A stretch of DNA of 53,368 nt from UBA9715 sp045629845 (GCA_045629845.1 JAZQRZ010000161.1:1-53368), one strand, 5' to 3'; counted from the first letter of the stretch, positions 1-8,278 are shown. Notes: generated by a model not told the origin, from the sequence alone. A program made the numbers and translations.

Positions 1-57
1 TTTTTTCAGGCGGCGCCTAGGGAGGGGCGCCAAGGGAAATCCTACATAGGAGGGAAT

Positions 58-1722
58 ATGTCAGAAATGAATGTTTCACGACGCAACCTGCTGAAAGGTG
101 CGGGCATCTCCGCAGCAGGTGTTGCAGCACTCGGTATGTTCGGGTGCGGCAGCCCCAAGACTGCATCCTCGAAGGCTGCTTCGGGCTCTGCATCTGGTGC
201 ACACTCGTGGGAGGTCAAGCCTGATCCCATCAAGGACATCAAGTCGACTGTAGACACTGATGTTCTGGTTATTGGTGGTGGCTACTCTGGCACGTGCTGC
301 GCTCTTTCTGCTGCTCAGAATGGCGCAAAGGTCATCCTGGTTGAAAAGGATGCCGTGCTGAATGGTCATGGCGTTGGCGGCACGGGTGCTGTTGGCTCGA
401 AGGTACTCGATTCCATGGGTATCACCTTCGACAAGCCGCTCGAAATGGAACGCTGGGTATCTACGTGTGGCAACCGCTGCCGTGAGTCTCTTGTTGGTAA
501 GTGGTTCCGCGAAAGCGAACGCTGCATGAACTGGTTCCTCGACATGGCTGAAAAGAACGGCGCTAAGTGCATGGTCACTGTTGGTTCCAACAGCACCGTT
601 CACCCTGAGATTCCGTGCTATCACATGATTATGGGCGGCCCAATCTTCGAGCAGCATACCATGGCTGACTTCGTGGAATACATGTTCGAAACCGAAGCTC
701 TGGCAACGGGCAACTGCGAATTTGTGTATGAAAGCCCCGCAGTTCAGCTGGTTCAGGACAACTCCGGCAAGGTAACGGGCGCTATCTGCAAGACTAAGGA
801 TGGTTACGTGCAGTACAACGCAAGCAAGGGTGTTGTACTGGCTACGGGCGACGTAAGCTACAACGACGAATACCTGGAAGAGTTTGCTCCTATCGCCAAG
901 AAGGTTATGACGCGTCTTTGCGCTGACCAGGGCAACGTTGGTGACGGCCACAACATGGCTGCATGGGCTGGCGGTGCATTCCAGGCTGGTCCTTGGCCTA
1001 CGATGATGCATCCGCAGGCTGCTGCTATGTACTCTGGTCCGTTCCTGTTCGTGAACCCCAAGGGCAAGCGCTTCATGAACGAAGCAACCTGGGTACAGGG
1101 CAAGTGCGTTGGCACCATGGTTAACGGTGGCGACGATCACTGCTGGTCCATCTTCGACGCCAACTTCGAAGCAGACAACACCGATTCGCTGCAGTGGGGC
1201 GGCGGTATGTTCTGGGATAGCTTCCGTGCTGTTGGTACGACTCCTGAAGATGCTTCCGCTTCTCACAAGAAGGAAGTTCTGGAAGGTGTCGAAAAGACCC
1301 CGGACAACTACAAGACTGCTGAAACTATCGAAGACCTGCTGAAGCAGCTCGACGTTGACGCTGAAGAAGCCAAGAAGACCATCGATCGCTACAACGAGCT
1401 CTGCGAAAAGGGCGAGGACGTCGACTTCTACAAGGAATCGCACTTCCTGTATCCGATCAAGCAGGGTCCTTTCTATGCAACGAAGCTTGGCGTTGGTCTG
1501 CTGGCTGTTGTTGGTGGCATCCACATTTCCGACGACTTCGAAGTCCTGAACGACAAGGACGAGCCGGTCGAGGGTCTGTATGCTATCGGTAACTGCGCAG
1601 GCGATATCTACGCTTACGACTACCCGATCAACGTTCAGGGCAACAGCCATGGTCGCTGCCTGGTTGAAGGTAAGTGCCTGGGCGAACAGCTTGCTGGCGT
1701 GTATGACAAGGTGAAGGCATAA
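58..1722 (+). CDS. Tat-exported FAD-dependent reductase, fumarate reductase flavoprotein family
   Basis: A 554-residue flavoprotein of the FAD_binding_2 / fumarate reductase-succinate dehydrogenase family. The N-terminus has a twin-arginine signal (R8-R9 in SRRNLLK), a hydrophobic stretch and Cys30 in a weak lipobox, so it is probably exported and perhaps lipid-anchored. The FAD-binding GGGYSG motif is at residues 73-78, and the C-terminal GNCAGD and NSHGR segments are typical of the family. An AGGAGG ribosome site 5 nt upstream fixes the start. The Ser/Ala-rich stretch after Cys30 is a linker. With the multiheme cytochrome at 2315-3058 it probably forms a periplasmic reductase using an organic acceptor. 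The substrate (fumarate, urocanate or other) cannot be read from the sequence. Confidence 0.9.
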   Translation: MSEMNVSRRNLLKGAGISAAGVAALGMFGCGSPKTASSKAASGSASGAHSWEVKPDPIKDIKSTVDTDVLVIGGGYSGTCCALSAAQNGAKVILVEKDAVLNGHGVGGTGAVGSKVLDSMGITFDKPLEMERWVSTCGNRCRESLVGKWFRESERCMNWFLDMAEKNGAKCMVTVGSNSTVHPEIPCYHMIMGGPIFEQHTMADFVEYMFETEALATGNCEFVYESPAVQLVQDNSGKVTGAICKTKDGYVQYNASKGVVLATGDVSYNDEYLEEFAPIAKKVMTRLCADQGNVGDGHNMAAWAGGAFQAGPWPTMMHPQAAAMYSGPFLFVNPKGKRFMNEATWVQGKCVGTMVNGGDDHCWSIFDANFEADNTDSLQWGGGMFWDSFRAVGTTPEDASASHKKEVLEGVEKTPDNYKTAETIEDLLKQLDVDAEEAKKTIDRYNELCEKGEDVDFYKESHFLYPIKQGPFYATKLGVGLLAVVGGIHISDDFEVLNDKDEPVEGLYAIGNCAGDIYAYDYPINVQGNSHGRCLVEGKCLGEQLAGVYDKVKA

Positions 1723-1734
1723 GGTTTCAATTCT

Positions 1735-1767
1735 AAGAGGGGCGGGGTAGGCGCTCGCCCCTCTTTT
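1735..1767 (+). terminator. Rho-independent terminator after the flavoprotein gene
   Basis: A perfect 10-bp stem (1735-1744 with 1756-1765) is followed by a short T run. It separates the flavoprotein gene from the next gene, so downstream genes need read-through or their own promoter. Confidence 0.8.
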
Positions 1768-1789
1768 CCAGCGAAGGAAGGAGGCGCGC

Positions 1790-2260
1790 GTGGAAGAAAG
1801 CGATATCGTATTCGGTCATTTGCAAGAGCTGATGGACGAGCTTCCAGAAATGGAAGCGCTTGGTGCTCGTTTAGACGCCGCGCGTGCAGCGCAGGATGTA
1901 ATCGACGCGGAAGCACGTCGCGTTGGTCAGGTTAATCAGGAGGCGCGTGTTCGCTCGTATTACGACGATTACATGAAAGCGCGCGAGGCAGCACAGGCTT
2001 CAGGCGATGAAGAAGCCGAACGTGCAGCACGTGAAGCGGCCTTGCAGTGTGGCAATATGCTTGCCATTCGCGAGGGTGCGCTTCGAGACGCAGGACGCAA
2101 ATTGAAGGAAGCGCTTGAAGCTGGGGGGTTTGCGTCGGTTGATGAAGCGCGCGAGGCATTGCTTGAACCTGAAGTGCTTGAAAGCGAAACTGCTCGCTTG
2201 CGTACGTACCAGGAAAGCTTTGCCACAACGTTGAAGCGTGCCAACGAATTGGGTGCATAA
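1790..2260 (+). CDS. Small alpha-helical coiled-coil protein, resembling an SbcC coiled-coil segment
   Basis: A 156-residue, Ala/Glu/Arg-rich, almost wholly helical protein with no signal peptide or membrane segment. The start is GTG at 1790 behind a good AAGGAGG site; no ATG has a comparable site. The last 45 residues (GFASVDEAREALL, then a Leu/Glu/Arg heptad pattern) resemble the coiled-coil region of SbcC/Rad50-type nucleases, but no ATPase domain is present. It sits between the reductase flavoprotein and its likely cytochrome partner, which may mean a role in assembly, but this is inference. Function unknown. Confidence 0.65.
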   Translation: MEESDIVFGHLQELMDELPEMEALGARLDAARAAQDVIDAEARRVGQVNQEARVRSYYDDYMKAREAAQASGDEEAERAAREAALQCGNMLAIREGALRDAGRKLKEALEAGGFASVDEAREALLEPEVLESETARLRTYQESFATTLKRANELGA

Positions 2261-2314
2261 CAAGCACTTTGTTGTAGTGCTGAGAGTTTTACAAGTTAGC
2301 CAAGAAGACAAGAA

Positions 2315-3058
2315 ATGAAAAGAGATATGACTGAAGAGATGAACCAGGAAGCCATTGAGGAAACGATTGAGGCAGACCTGGCCCCTAAAAAAAGGAAAAG
2401 CAAGAAGAAGCTCGGTATTGTTGCGGGCGTTGTTGCTGTTATCGTAGTACTTGGTGCTGGCCTGTGGGTCTGGCATGAACAGCCTGAGTTCTGCAACGCT
2501 ATCTGCCATACGCCAATGGATGCATATGGTGCAACTTATCTTGAAGGTAACGTCGACAAGTATGGTAACGACCTGAATGAACAACAGGCTCTTGCCATGA
2601 TGTCGTATAACCACAAGGTTAATGCTGATTTGAAGTGCATGAGCTGCCATCTTCCTGTTCTGAGCCAACAGATTGGTGAGGCTACGGAATGGATTACTGG
2701 CAACTATGAAATTCAAGGTGAAAACAAGCTTGGTCAGGCATTGCTTGCAGAGCGCACGCTTGATGAATTAGCTGAGCCTATTGGCCTGGAATCTGGCACC
2801 GAGTTCTGCCTGCGTGCTGGCTGCCATGTCAATGAAGATGGCTCTGTCATGACGCGTGAAGATCTGCTTGATAAGACCAAGGGTCTGTCTGATAAGTACA
2901 ACCCGCACAAGACGCAGCATGGTGAAGTTTCGTGCGGTCAGTGCCATAAGGGTCATGCTCAGTCGGTGAACTATTGCACTCAGTGTCACACCGAGGCACC
3001 GGTTCCTGATGGCTGGTTGACCTATCAGCAAGCGCAGAGCAATTCAAAGGTTGCTTAG
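2315..3058 (+). CDS. Membrane-anchored multiheme cytochrome c, NapC/NrfH-like
   Basis: A 247-residue protein with a Lys-rich cytoplasmic N-terminus, one membrane anchor (about residues 33-52) and an extracytoplasmic part carrying five candidate heme c sites. Three are canonical CxxCH (C108, C207, C221). Two are stretched: CNAICH at 60-65 (three spacer residues) and CLRAGCH at 165-171 (four spacer residues). The architecture fits a quinol-oxidising NapC/NrfH-type cytochrome that feeds electrons to an exported reductase, most likely the flavoprotein at 58-1722. A hairpin terminator follows the gene. Confidence 0.85.
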   Translation: MKRDMTEEMNQEAIEETIEADLAPKKRKSKKKLGIVAGVVAVIVVLGAGLWVWHEQPEFCNAICHTPMDAYGATYLEGNVDKYGNDLNEQQALAMMSYNHKVNADLKCMSCHLPVLSQQIGEATEWITGNYEIQGENKLGQALLAERTLDELAEPIGLESGTEFCLRAGCHVNEDGSVMTREDLLDKTKGLSDKYNPHKTQHGEVSCGQCHKGHAQSVNYCTQCHTEAPVPDGWLTYQQAQSNSKVA

Positions 3059-3095
3059 CGCAGCTACTTAACTCTCAACATTTCCTCTCCCTTTT

Positions 3096-3127
3096 GCAGG
3101 GGCGGTTTTACCGCCCCTGCTTTGTTT
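3096..3127 (+). terminator. Rho-independent terminator after the cytochrome gene
   Basis: An 11-bp GC-rich stem (3096-3106 with 3110-3120) with a three-base loop is followed by TTTGTTT. Confidence 0.85.
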
Positions 3128-3196
3128 GCAAGGAGTTATTCGGTTAAGACTGCGTAATGGGTAACTTGCAGACGTAAGTAGTTGCTACTAGGGCAA

Positions 3197-3228
3197 ACAA
3201 AAAAGCCCTCCCAAACGGGAGGGCTTTT
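3197..3228 (-). terminator. Terminator of mihF
   Basis: A perfect 12-bp stem (3201-3212 with 3217-3228, loop 3213-3216) lies just past the mihF stop. Read on the minus strand it is followed by a run of T (the A run at 3197-3204). Confidence 0.85.
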
Positions 3229-3246
3229 CATATATGAACTCTGAAA

Positions 3247-3555
3247 TTAGTCGAGAGCCTCGATCAGAGCAGCAACCTGCTTGTCGCCCAGGCCGGACAG
3301 ACGGCGGCCTTCTGCGATGCCGATTTCGTTCATGAGCTTCTCAGCCTTGGCCTTGCCATAGCCCGGGAAGGACTCGATGAACTGCGTCACCTTGATCTTG
3401 CCATAGATAGGATCGTCGCGCTTTTCAAGAGCCTTCTTAGCGGTGAGCTTGCCAGCCTTGATCTTTTCGCGAACCTCGGCGCGCTTACGACGAGTTTCCT
3501 TAGCCTTTTCCAGCGCCTGTGCGCGCTGTTCTTCAGTCATCTGAGGCAATGCCAT
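3247..3555 (-). CDS. mihF: Integration host factor, actinobacterial type
   Basis: A 102-residue, Lys/Arg-rich protein matching actinobacterial integration host factor (mIHF), which is unrelated to the HU-like proteobacterial IHF. The start MALPQMTEEQR, the helix-two-turns-helix segment ESFPGYGKAKAEKLMNEIGI and the C-terminal RRLSGLGDKQ are hallmarks. It should bind and bend DNA as a nucleoid-associated protein needed for chromosome compaction and for some phage integration. AAGGAGA about 7 nt upstream of the ATG supports the start. It is monocistronic, with its own terminator. Confidence 0.93.
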   Translation of the reverse strand: MALPQMTEEQRAQALEKAKETRRKRAEVREKIKAGKLTAKKALEKRDDPIYGKIKVTQFIESFPGYGKAKAEKLMNEIGIAEGRRLSGLGDKQVAALIEALD

Positions 3556-3595
3556 TTTCAGATCTCCTTTTCAGTTGGTTATCACTGCAGAACGA

Positions 3596-3626
3596 ATAGT
3601 AGCAGAAACCAGGCAAAATGTGTCAA
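3596..3626 (-). promoter_or_regulatory. Candidate mihF promoter
   Basis: On the minus strand TTGACA (3621-3626) is followed 19 nt later by TACTAT (3596-3601), preceded by TG as in an extended -10. The spacer is longer than the ideal 17, so the call is moderate. The rest of 3627-3922 is AT-rich and holds no convincing gene. It must also carry the promoter of the regulator at 3923; the only visible -10-like hexamer there is TATAGT at 3848-3853. Confidence 0.45.
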
Positions 3627-3922
3627 GTCTCACGTTTTTGCCTTCTTTATCGGGGGAAATAATTTTGCAAGAATTTGCTTCATTTTCTGAACTTAGAGCT
3701 CTAAATGAGTGACGGAATAAAATGAAAGATGATGAATCGGGCTCCTTTCTCTTCCAGCGTGAATAATCCAAATTTGCCATCTACCAGGTAAAATAAGCTA
3801 TTCTTGAATGTTGTATGAATAAACAATCATTTAACCACGTCAAGCGGTATAGTATCGCCCCGTGCTGAATAAGCGATTCGATATCGTTTGCTAGATAAAA
3901 AAGTTGGAAAGAGGAAGAAATC

Positions 3923-4411
3923 ATGAATAACTCTGCAAAGACACTCGCGAAAATGAAGAAGGCTGACAAGCTGGTTCGTCTTGCTCAGCGCAAAAATGGC
4001 CCGAAAAGCTACAAGCGTGGCCAGGGCGCGCTGCTGCGTGTCCTGCTTGACAATGATGGCGCTACCCAGCGCGAACTCGTAGCAAAGTTGGGTCTTAGCC
4101 GCGCTGCTTTAAAGGATGTTGTACGTAAGGCTGCTCGCAACGGCTATGTTGTCATCGAAAAGACCTCTGAAAAGAAGCTGTACACCGTAAAGCTGACCGA
4201 CGAAGGTCGTAAGCTTGCTGAAAAGCGCGAAAAGGCTCAGGACAAGATTGCTGAAGAAATCATCAGCACGCTTTCTGCTGAAGAAATCGCTCAGCTCGAC
4301 GCTATCTGTGAGAAGCTGATCGTTTCTTGTAAGGACGCTGGCATTGATGGCAAGAAGAAGGGTCGCAAGCATCATCGCAAGGGCCGCAAGCATTCGCGTC
4401 GCATTCACTAG
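3923..4411 (+). CDS. MarR-like winged-helix regulator with a Lys/His-rich tail
   Basis: A 162-residue protein. Residues about 35-100 form a winged helix: GATQRELVAKLGLSRAALK is the recognition-helix region and the KKLYTVKLTDEGRKLAE segment is the wing and the start of the dimer helix, as in MarR proteins. The N-terminal 25 residues are basic, and the C-terminus (about 144-162) is a tail with four His among many Lys and Arg. The tail could bind metal or nucleic acid. The gene stands alone with its own terminator; its ligand and targets are not visible. GAGGAAG upstream supports the ATG. Confidence 0.75.
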   Translation: MNNSAKTLAKMKKADKLVRLAQRKNGPKSYKRGQGALLRVLLDNDGATQRELVAKLGLSRAALKDVVRKAARNGYVVIEKTSEKKLYTVKLTDEGRKLAEKREKAQDKIAEEIISTLSAEEIAQLDAICEKLIVSCKDAGIDGKKKGRKHHRKGRKHSRRIH

Positions 4412-4438
4412 ATTACTGAACGTAGTAGTTGTACCAGG

Positions 4439-4470
4439 CAGGGGGTCGCACATGCGACCCCCTGTTTTAT
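4439..4470 (+). terminator. Terminator after the MarR-like gene
   Basis: A 12-bp inverted repeat (4439-4450 with 4453-4464) is followed by TTTTATTT. Confidence 0.8.
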
Positions 4471-4592
4471 TTAGCTTCAATTGCATTAATCGGACAGAAT
4501 GCAGTTCATATTAGTGTGTTTAGAAGGTTAGCTAACCGTGCGTATAACTCGATTCATGCTGTTTCGTACCAGTATATACTCCGACGAGAAAT

Positions 4593-4618
4593 ATTCGTAT
4601 ATTGATATATATAAGATT
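4593..4618. promoter_or_regulatory. ModE-like palindromic operator candidate upstream of modA
   Basis: An AT-rich dyad (TATAT, two bases, ATATA) with CG and AAG flanks lies against the -35 box of the modA promoter. It resembles the TATATA half-sites known for E. coli ModE. A second short palindrome, AGTATATACT, is at 4571-4580. No ModE gene is in the window, so the assignment is tentative. Confidence 0.35.
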
Positions 4619-4645
4619 GACCATAATCTGTTTCTAGAATAGTAT
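4617..4645 (+). promoter_or_regulatory. Promoter of the modABC locus
   Basis: TTGACC (4617-4622), a 17-nt spacer and TAGTAT (4640-4645) make a good vegetative promoter about 70 nt upstream of the modA start. The remainder of 4471-4714 is AT-rich with no gene. Confidence 0.6.
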
Positions 4646-4714
4646 TAGGCATCGTCCGACGCAGGGGTGTTTTGGTGTGTGTCGGGAGGGAATGTGCCAA
4701 GGAAAGGAACATGC

Positions 4715-5659
4715 ATGAAGAAGGTTAAGTTGGTCTTTGCGGCCATGTGTGCTGTTGCTCTTGTGGCGGCATTTGCACTTGTTGGCTGTGCGCAGGGTGG
4801 TTCTAGCTCGGCTGCAGGCTCAAGCGCCTCTGCAAGTGCTAGTGGTTCTGCTAGCGCCAGCAGCGCTGCTGCGTCCGGTGAAAAAGTCGAGTTGCAGCTC
4901 TTCGCAGCCAATTCACTCACTAAGGCTATGGCCGAGGCTCAAGAGCTTTACACGAAGGACAATCCGAACGTAACGTTTGCTGACACTCAGTACAAGAGCT
5001 CTGGCGAACTGAATTCCATGCTTGAAGGCGGCGCTTACGCCGATATCGAGATTACCGCTTCCAAGGGCACTATGGATACTGCTGAAGAAAAGGGTTATAT
5101 CGATAAGGATACCCGCATCACCATGTTCAAGAATGATCTCGTCATCGTGACTAAGGCTGATAACGCCAATATTACTTCCGTTACGCTTGACGATGTTGCA
5201 ACTGGCAAGTACACCGTGTGCGTTGGCGACGACTCTGTGCCTGCTGGTAACTATGCTAATCAGTCACTGAGCACCGTTGGTTGCTTCAATGATCCTGATG
5301 GTAAGACAGGCAAGGACAGCGCTGGTAAGGCTAATGGCACCGACGCTTATGCTGGCACGCCGCTCGAGGGCAAGGTTGTTACCGACACTTCCGTTGGTAA
5401 CGTTTGCCAGCATGCTGCTACTGGCGATGTTGACATTGCTTTCGTGTACACCTCTGATGTTGAACGTTTTGCTGATAAGAGCCCGGTGAAGGTTGTGGGC
5501 ACTGTTCCTGCTGATACTCATAAGAACATCGTTTACCCTGGTGCGGTATGTGCTCAGTCGAAGAATGCAGAAGCTGCAAAGGCTTTCCTTGATTGGTGCA
5601 TGACCGATAAGGGTGCAGCTGAGATTTGGCAAAAGTGGGGCTTCGAACTTGCCGCTTAA
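4715..5659 (+). CDS. modA: Molybdate/tungstate ABC transporter substrate-binding lipoprotein
   Basis: A 314-residue lipoprotein. Residues 1-25 are a signal peptide with lipobox VGC and Cys25 as the lipidation site, followed by an Ala/Ser-rich linker of about 30 residues. The mature domain has the ModA-type start LQLFAANSLTKAMAEAQELY and the SSGELNSMLEGGAYADIEITAS segment, typical of oxyanion-binding type II periplasmic proteins. The start is set at the ATG at 4715, behind AAGGAAAGG; an in-frame ATG at 4667 would put 16 non-signal residues in front. It should capture molybdate or tungstate for the permease and ATPase that follow. Confidence 0.88.
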   Translation: MKKVKLVFAAMCAVALVAAFALVGCAQGGSSSAAGSSASASASGSASASSAAASGEKVELQLFAANSLTKAMAEAQELYTKDNPNVTFADTQYKSSGELNSMLEGGAYADIEITASKGTMDTAEEKGYIDKDTRITMFKNDLVIVTKADNANITSVTLDDVATGKYTVCVGDDSVPAGNYANQSLSTVGCFNDPDGKTGKDSAGKANGTDAYAGTPLEGKVVTDTSVGNVCQHAATGDVDIAFVYTSDVERFADKSPVKVVGTVPADTHKNIVYPGAVCAQSKNAEAAKAFLDWCMTDKGAAEIWQKWGFELAA

Positions 5660-5720
5660 CGCGAGTTAACAAGTAATTGAGCCAATCTTGAATTCGAATA
5701 TTCTAAGGTTGGTATAATGA

Positions 5721-5748
5721 GAGGGGCCGGGTAACCGGTCCCTCTTTT
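5721..5748 (+). terminator. Intercistronic hairpin terminator between modA and modB
   Basis: A 10-bp stem with one G-U pair (5721-5730 with 5735-5744) is followed by TTTT. It lies inside the transporter operon, so it probably lowers expression of permease and ATPase relative to the binding protein. A TATAAT at 5713-5718 directly precedes it but lacks a good -35. Confidence 0.65.
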
Positions 5749-5768
5749 GTCGAATGAAGGAATGCTTG

Positions 5769-7163
5769 ATGCGAAAACGCATGTTGGTGTTAGTTGCAGT
5801 GGTTGCATTGGTGTGCGCTGCCTTTGTATCGTCTGTAGCGTATGCAGATGATTTAACTGCTCTAACAACAACCAAAGCTGATGTGAATACCGACAGCATT
5901 AGTTTGTCGGCTGACTCAGAAGATAGAACAGCTGTCATTGATGGATGTGCGTTTGCATTAAGCGATTTTCAGCGTGCAAGCAAAGGGTCTAATCGAAACA
6001 TTGGTGACGCTTATTATGGTTATGCCTATGCTTTAGGCGAAAAGTCCGACACGCTCATGTACATGGTGACTGACGATATCGTAATCGTGTACGTTGATCC
6101 CGAAGCGGCTCAGGCGGCTGGTTTGTCAGTTACTTCCTCTGATGACCTAGCCGAATTGCAGCAGCTTGTTGTCGCGCTTGATACAAACGCAGGTGGGGGG
6201 AATGCTTTGATTCCTGCTTCTGCCACCTGGTACGTTACAACGGAAAAGACAAACGATATCAATGGCGTTAGGTACGAGTTTCTCAAAGAGCTCGACAACG
6301 GGAATTACATCGACTTTTACAATTGCATTGTGGGCATTGATGGTTCTGATGTAACGGATTCAGAAAACGTGAATTACGTTCATCCATCCTTTGCTTGCTA
6401 TGCAGCGCTTATTCCTGCATCGGGGGCAGTGATTGTCGAAGAACCTGGATGGCTTGAAAGCTTTGGTGCATTTGTATCCACACTTGATTGGTCGCCGTTA
6501 TGGGTTACCTTGCGGACGACATTTACAGCCATCGTTATCATTTTCATTTTGGGTTTGGCTGCGGCGTATTTCTGCCTGCATCGTTCCCCAAGGTTCCGGA
6601 ATATTTTCGATACCATCTTTACCATCCCTATGGTGTTACCGCCAACGGTTTGCGGCTTTTTGCTTCTGCTGGCCTTGGGTAGCAATACGCCGATTGGCCA
6701 GTGGTTTATCGACATTGGGTTCCCACTTATCTTTAGTTGGCCTGCTACGGTTATTGCGGCGGTTGTTGTTGCTTTCCCCTTAATGTATCGCGGCGCTTTG
6801 GGTGCCTTCGATAACCTTGACCCCAACATGCTTGATGCGGCGCGTACGCTTGGTTGGTCTGAAAGCAAAATATTCTTCAAGATTATGTTGCCGCTTTCGT
6901 GGTCATCGATTGCGGCATCTACCGTGCTTGCCTTTGCGCGTGCGCTTGGCGAATTTGGCGCCACGCTGTTTTTGGCTGGCAACTATCTTGGTATTACGCG
7001 CACGATTCCCATTGCAATTTACTTCGAATGGATGAATGGCAATACAGATATCGCCTTGTTCTGGACGATAATCCTGGTCATTTTCAGCTTCATAGTCATC
7101 ATGTTTATCAATCTGTGGTCGCAACATACCACGCGCTATCGGAAGGGGGCGGTTGAGGAATGA
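5769..7163 (+). CDS. modB: Molybdate-type ABC permease with an extra N-terminal extracytoplasmic domain
   Basis: 464 residues, about twice the size of a usual ModB. Residues 1-27 (MRKRM, then a hydrophobic run ending AYA) are a signal peptide. Residues about 28-215 form an exported domain I do not recognise, with two Cys (in DGCAFALSDF and YNCIVG) and a third in the stretch PSFACYAALIP. Residues about 230-460 are the canonical ModB/CysTW-type permease with the EAA-type loop DAARTLGWSESKIFFKIMLP. ATG 5769 is preferred over 5754 because AAGGA lies 8 nt before it. The gene overlaps modC by 4 nt, so translation is probably coupled. Confidence 0.85.
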   Translation: MRKRMLVLVAVVALVCAAFVSSVAYADDLTALTTTKADVNTDSISLSADSEDRTAVIDGCAFALSDFQRASKGSNRNIGDAYYGYAYALGEKSDTLMYMVTDDIVIVYVDPEAAQAAGLSVTSSDDLAELQQLVVALDTNAGGGNALIPASATWYVTTEKTNDINGVRYEFLKELDNGNYIDFYNCIVGIDGSDVTDSENVNYVHPSFACYAALIPASGAVIVEEPGWLESFGAFVSTLDWSPLWVTLRTTFTAIVIIFILGLAAAYFCLHRSPRFRNIFDTIFTIPMVLPPTVCGFLLLLALGSNTPIGQWFIDIGFPLIFSWPATVIAAVVVAFPLMYRGALGAFDNLDPNMLDAARTLGWSESKIFFKIMLPLSWSSIAASTVLAFARALGEFGATLFLAGNYLGITRTIPIAIYFEWMNGNTDIALFWTIILVIFSFIVIMFINLWSQHTTRYRKGAVEE

Positions 7164-8278
7164 GTCTTGAAGTAGACATTCGCAAGACTTTTGGTTCGTA
7201 TACGCTCGACGTCAGCTTCTCTGCCGAAGACGAGGTATTCGGGTTACTTGGTGCTTCTGGCTGTGGTAAGTCGTTGACAATGCGTTCAATTGCAGGTATT
7301 GAAACGCCTGATGAGGGTCGTATTGTCGTGAACGGTCAGGTGTTTTTTGATAGCGCTGCCGGCATTAACTTAAAGCCGCAACAGCGAAAGACGGCATTGC
7401 TGTTCCAGAACTACATGCTGTTCCCAAACATGACAGTCGAACAGAATGTGGCGGCTGGTATTCCTAAGAATACGCCAGCTCACGAACGCGATGCTATTGT
7501 TGCGGAAGAGCTTAAACGTTTTGATGTATCCGCCTTCGCGAAGCGTTATCCTGCTCAACTTTCGGGTGGCCAGCAGCAACGTGTTGCTTTGGCACGTATG
7601 TTGGCTGCGCGCCCAGGCATTTTGATGCTTGACGAGCCGTTTTCAGCTTTGGATGCACATCTTAAAGGCGTGCTGGAGCAAAGTCTGACGGGCTTGTTTG
7701 ATGTGTTTGATGGCACCATTTTGTATGTAAGCCATGACATCGATGAAGCCGTGCGTTTCTGTGACACCATTGCCGTCATGGAACAGGGCAAGATAATGGA
7801 AATCGATAAAGGCCGCGAGCTAATTGAAAACCCGAAAAGCCTAGCGGGTATCAAGTTGGGTGGTTGTAAGAATGCGCCCGATGCTGAATACGTGGATGAC
7901 TACACCGTGTATTGTCCGCAGTGGGGTGTCGAAATACATACGAACCAGGTTGTTCCCAAGGATGTAAAAGCTATTGGTTTGCGTGCGTTTAATCTTCATC
8001 AGGTTGATGGACCAGGTGAAGATGTTTATCACATGCGCGTCGATCGTGTTAGTGATTCGCGCTTTGATCGCATGGCTTTGCTTGAATTTCTTGATCGTCG
8101 AGCAGATGCTGGTGCACTTGTTAGCGCTTCAGAGCAAGAGGTTCACTACTTGCATCAGCGCGTATTCTGGCGCATCAGTGCTGGCGATGGCAACAGAAGC
8201 TGGGACGAGCTGCCTAAGCCAGGCGACGAACTATGGATGCATATTCGCCCCGAAAAGCTGTATATCGTTAACAAGTAG
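7160..8278 (+). CDS. modC: Molybdate/tungstate ABC transporter ATPase
   Basis: A 372-residue ABC ATPase with Walker A GASGCGKS (31-38), Q-loop LLFQNYMLFP, signature LSGGQQQR and Walker B ILMLDEP. The part after about residue 235 is a regulatory extension ending in WMHIRPEKLYIV, which resembles the TOBE/MOP-like C-terminal folds of ModC and CysA proteins. It overlaps modB by ATGA and energises oxyanion import through that permease. The nearby moaA and moaC support molybdenum as the transported metal, though tungstate is equally possible. Confidence 0.9.
   Translation: MSLEVDIRKTFGSYTLDVSFSAEDEVFGLLGASGCGKSLTMRSIAGIETPDEGRIVVNGQVFFDSAAGINLKPQQRKTALLFQNYMLFPNMTVEQNVAAGIPKNTPAHERDAIVAEELKRFDVSAFAKRYPAQLSGGQQQRVALARMLAARPGILMLDEPFSALDAHLKGVLEQSLTGLFDVFDGTILYVSHDIDEAVRFCDTIAVMEQGKIMEIDKGRELIENPKSLAGIKLGGCKNAPDAEYVDDYTVYCPQWGVEIHTNQVVPKDVKAIGLRAFNLHQVDGPGEDVYHMRVDRVSDSRFDRMALLEFLDRRADAGALVSASEQEVHYLHQRVFWRISAGDGNRSWDELPKPGDELWMHIRPEKLYIVNK

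Noticed and set aside
1..57. T run and GGCGCC inverted repeat at the window start
   Set aside because: May be the tail of an upstream terminator, but the preceding sequence is missing.
76..1650. 524-codon open frame antisense to the flavoprotein
   Set aside because: It mirrors the codon structure of a clear gene, has no family features and no ribosome site. A shadow frame.
5713..5718. TATAAT as a separate modB promoter
   Set aside because: The -35 at suitable distance is poor and the hairpin starts 3 nt downstream, so the transcript would begin inside the terminator.
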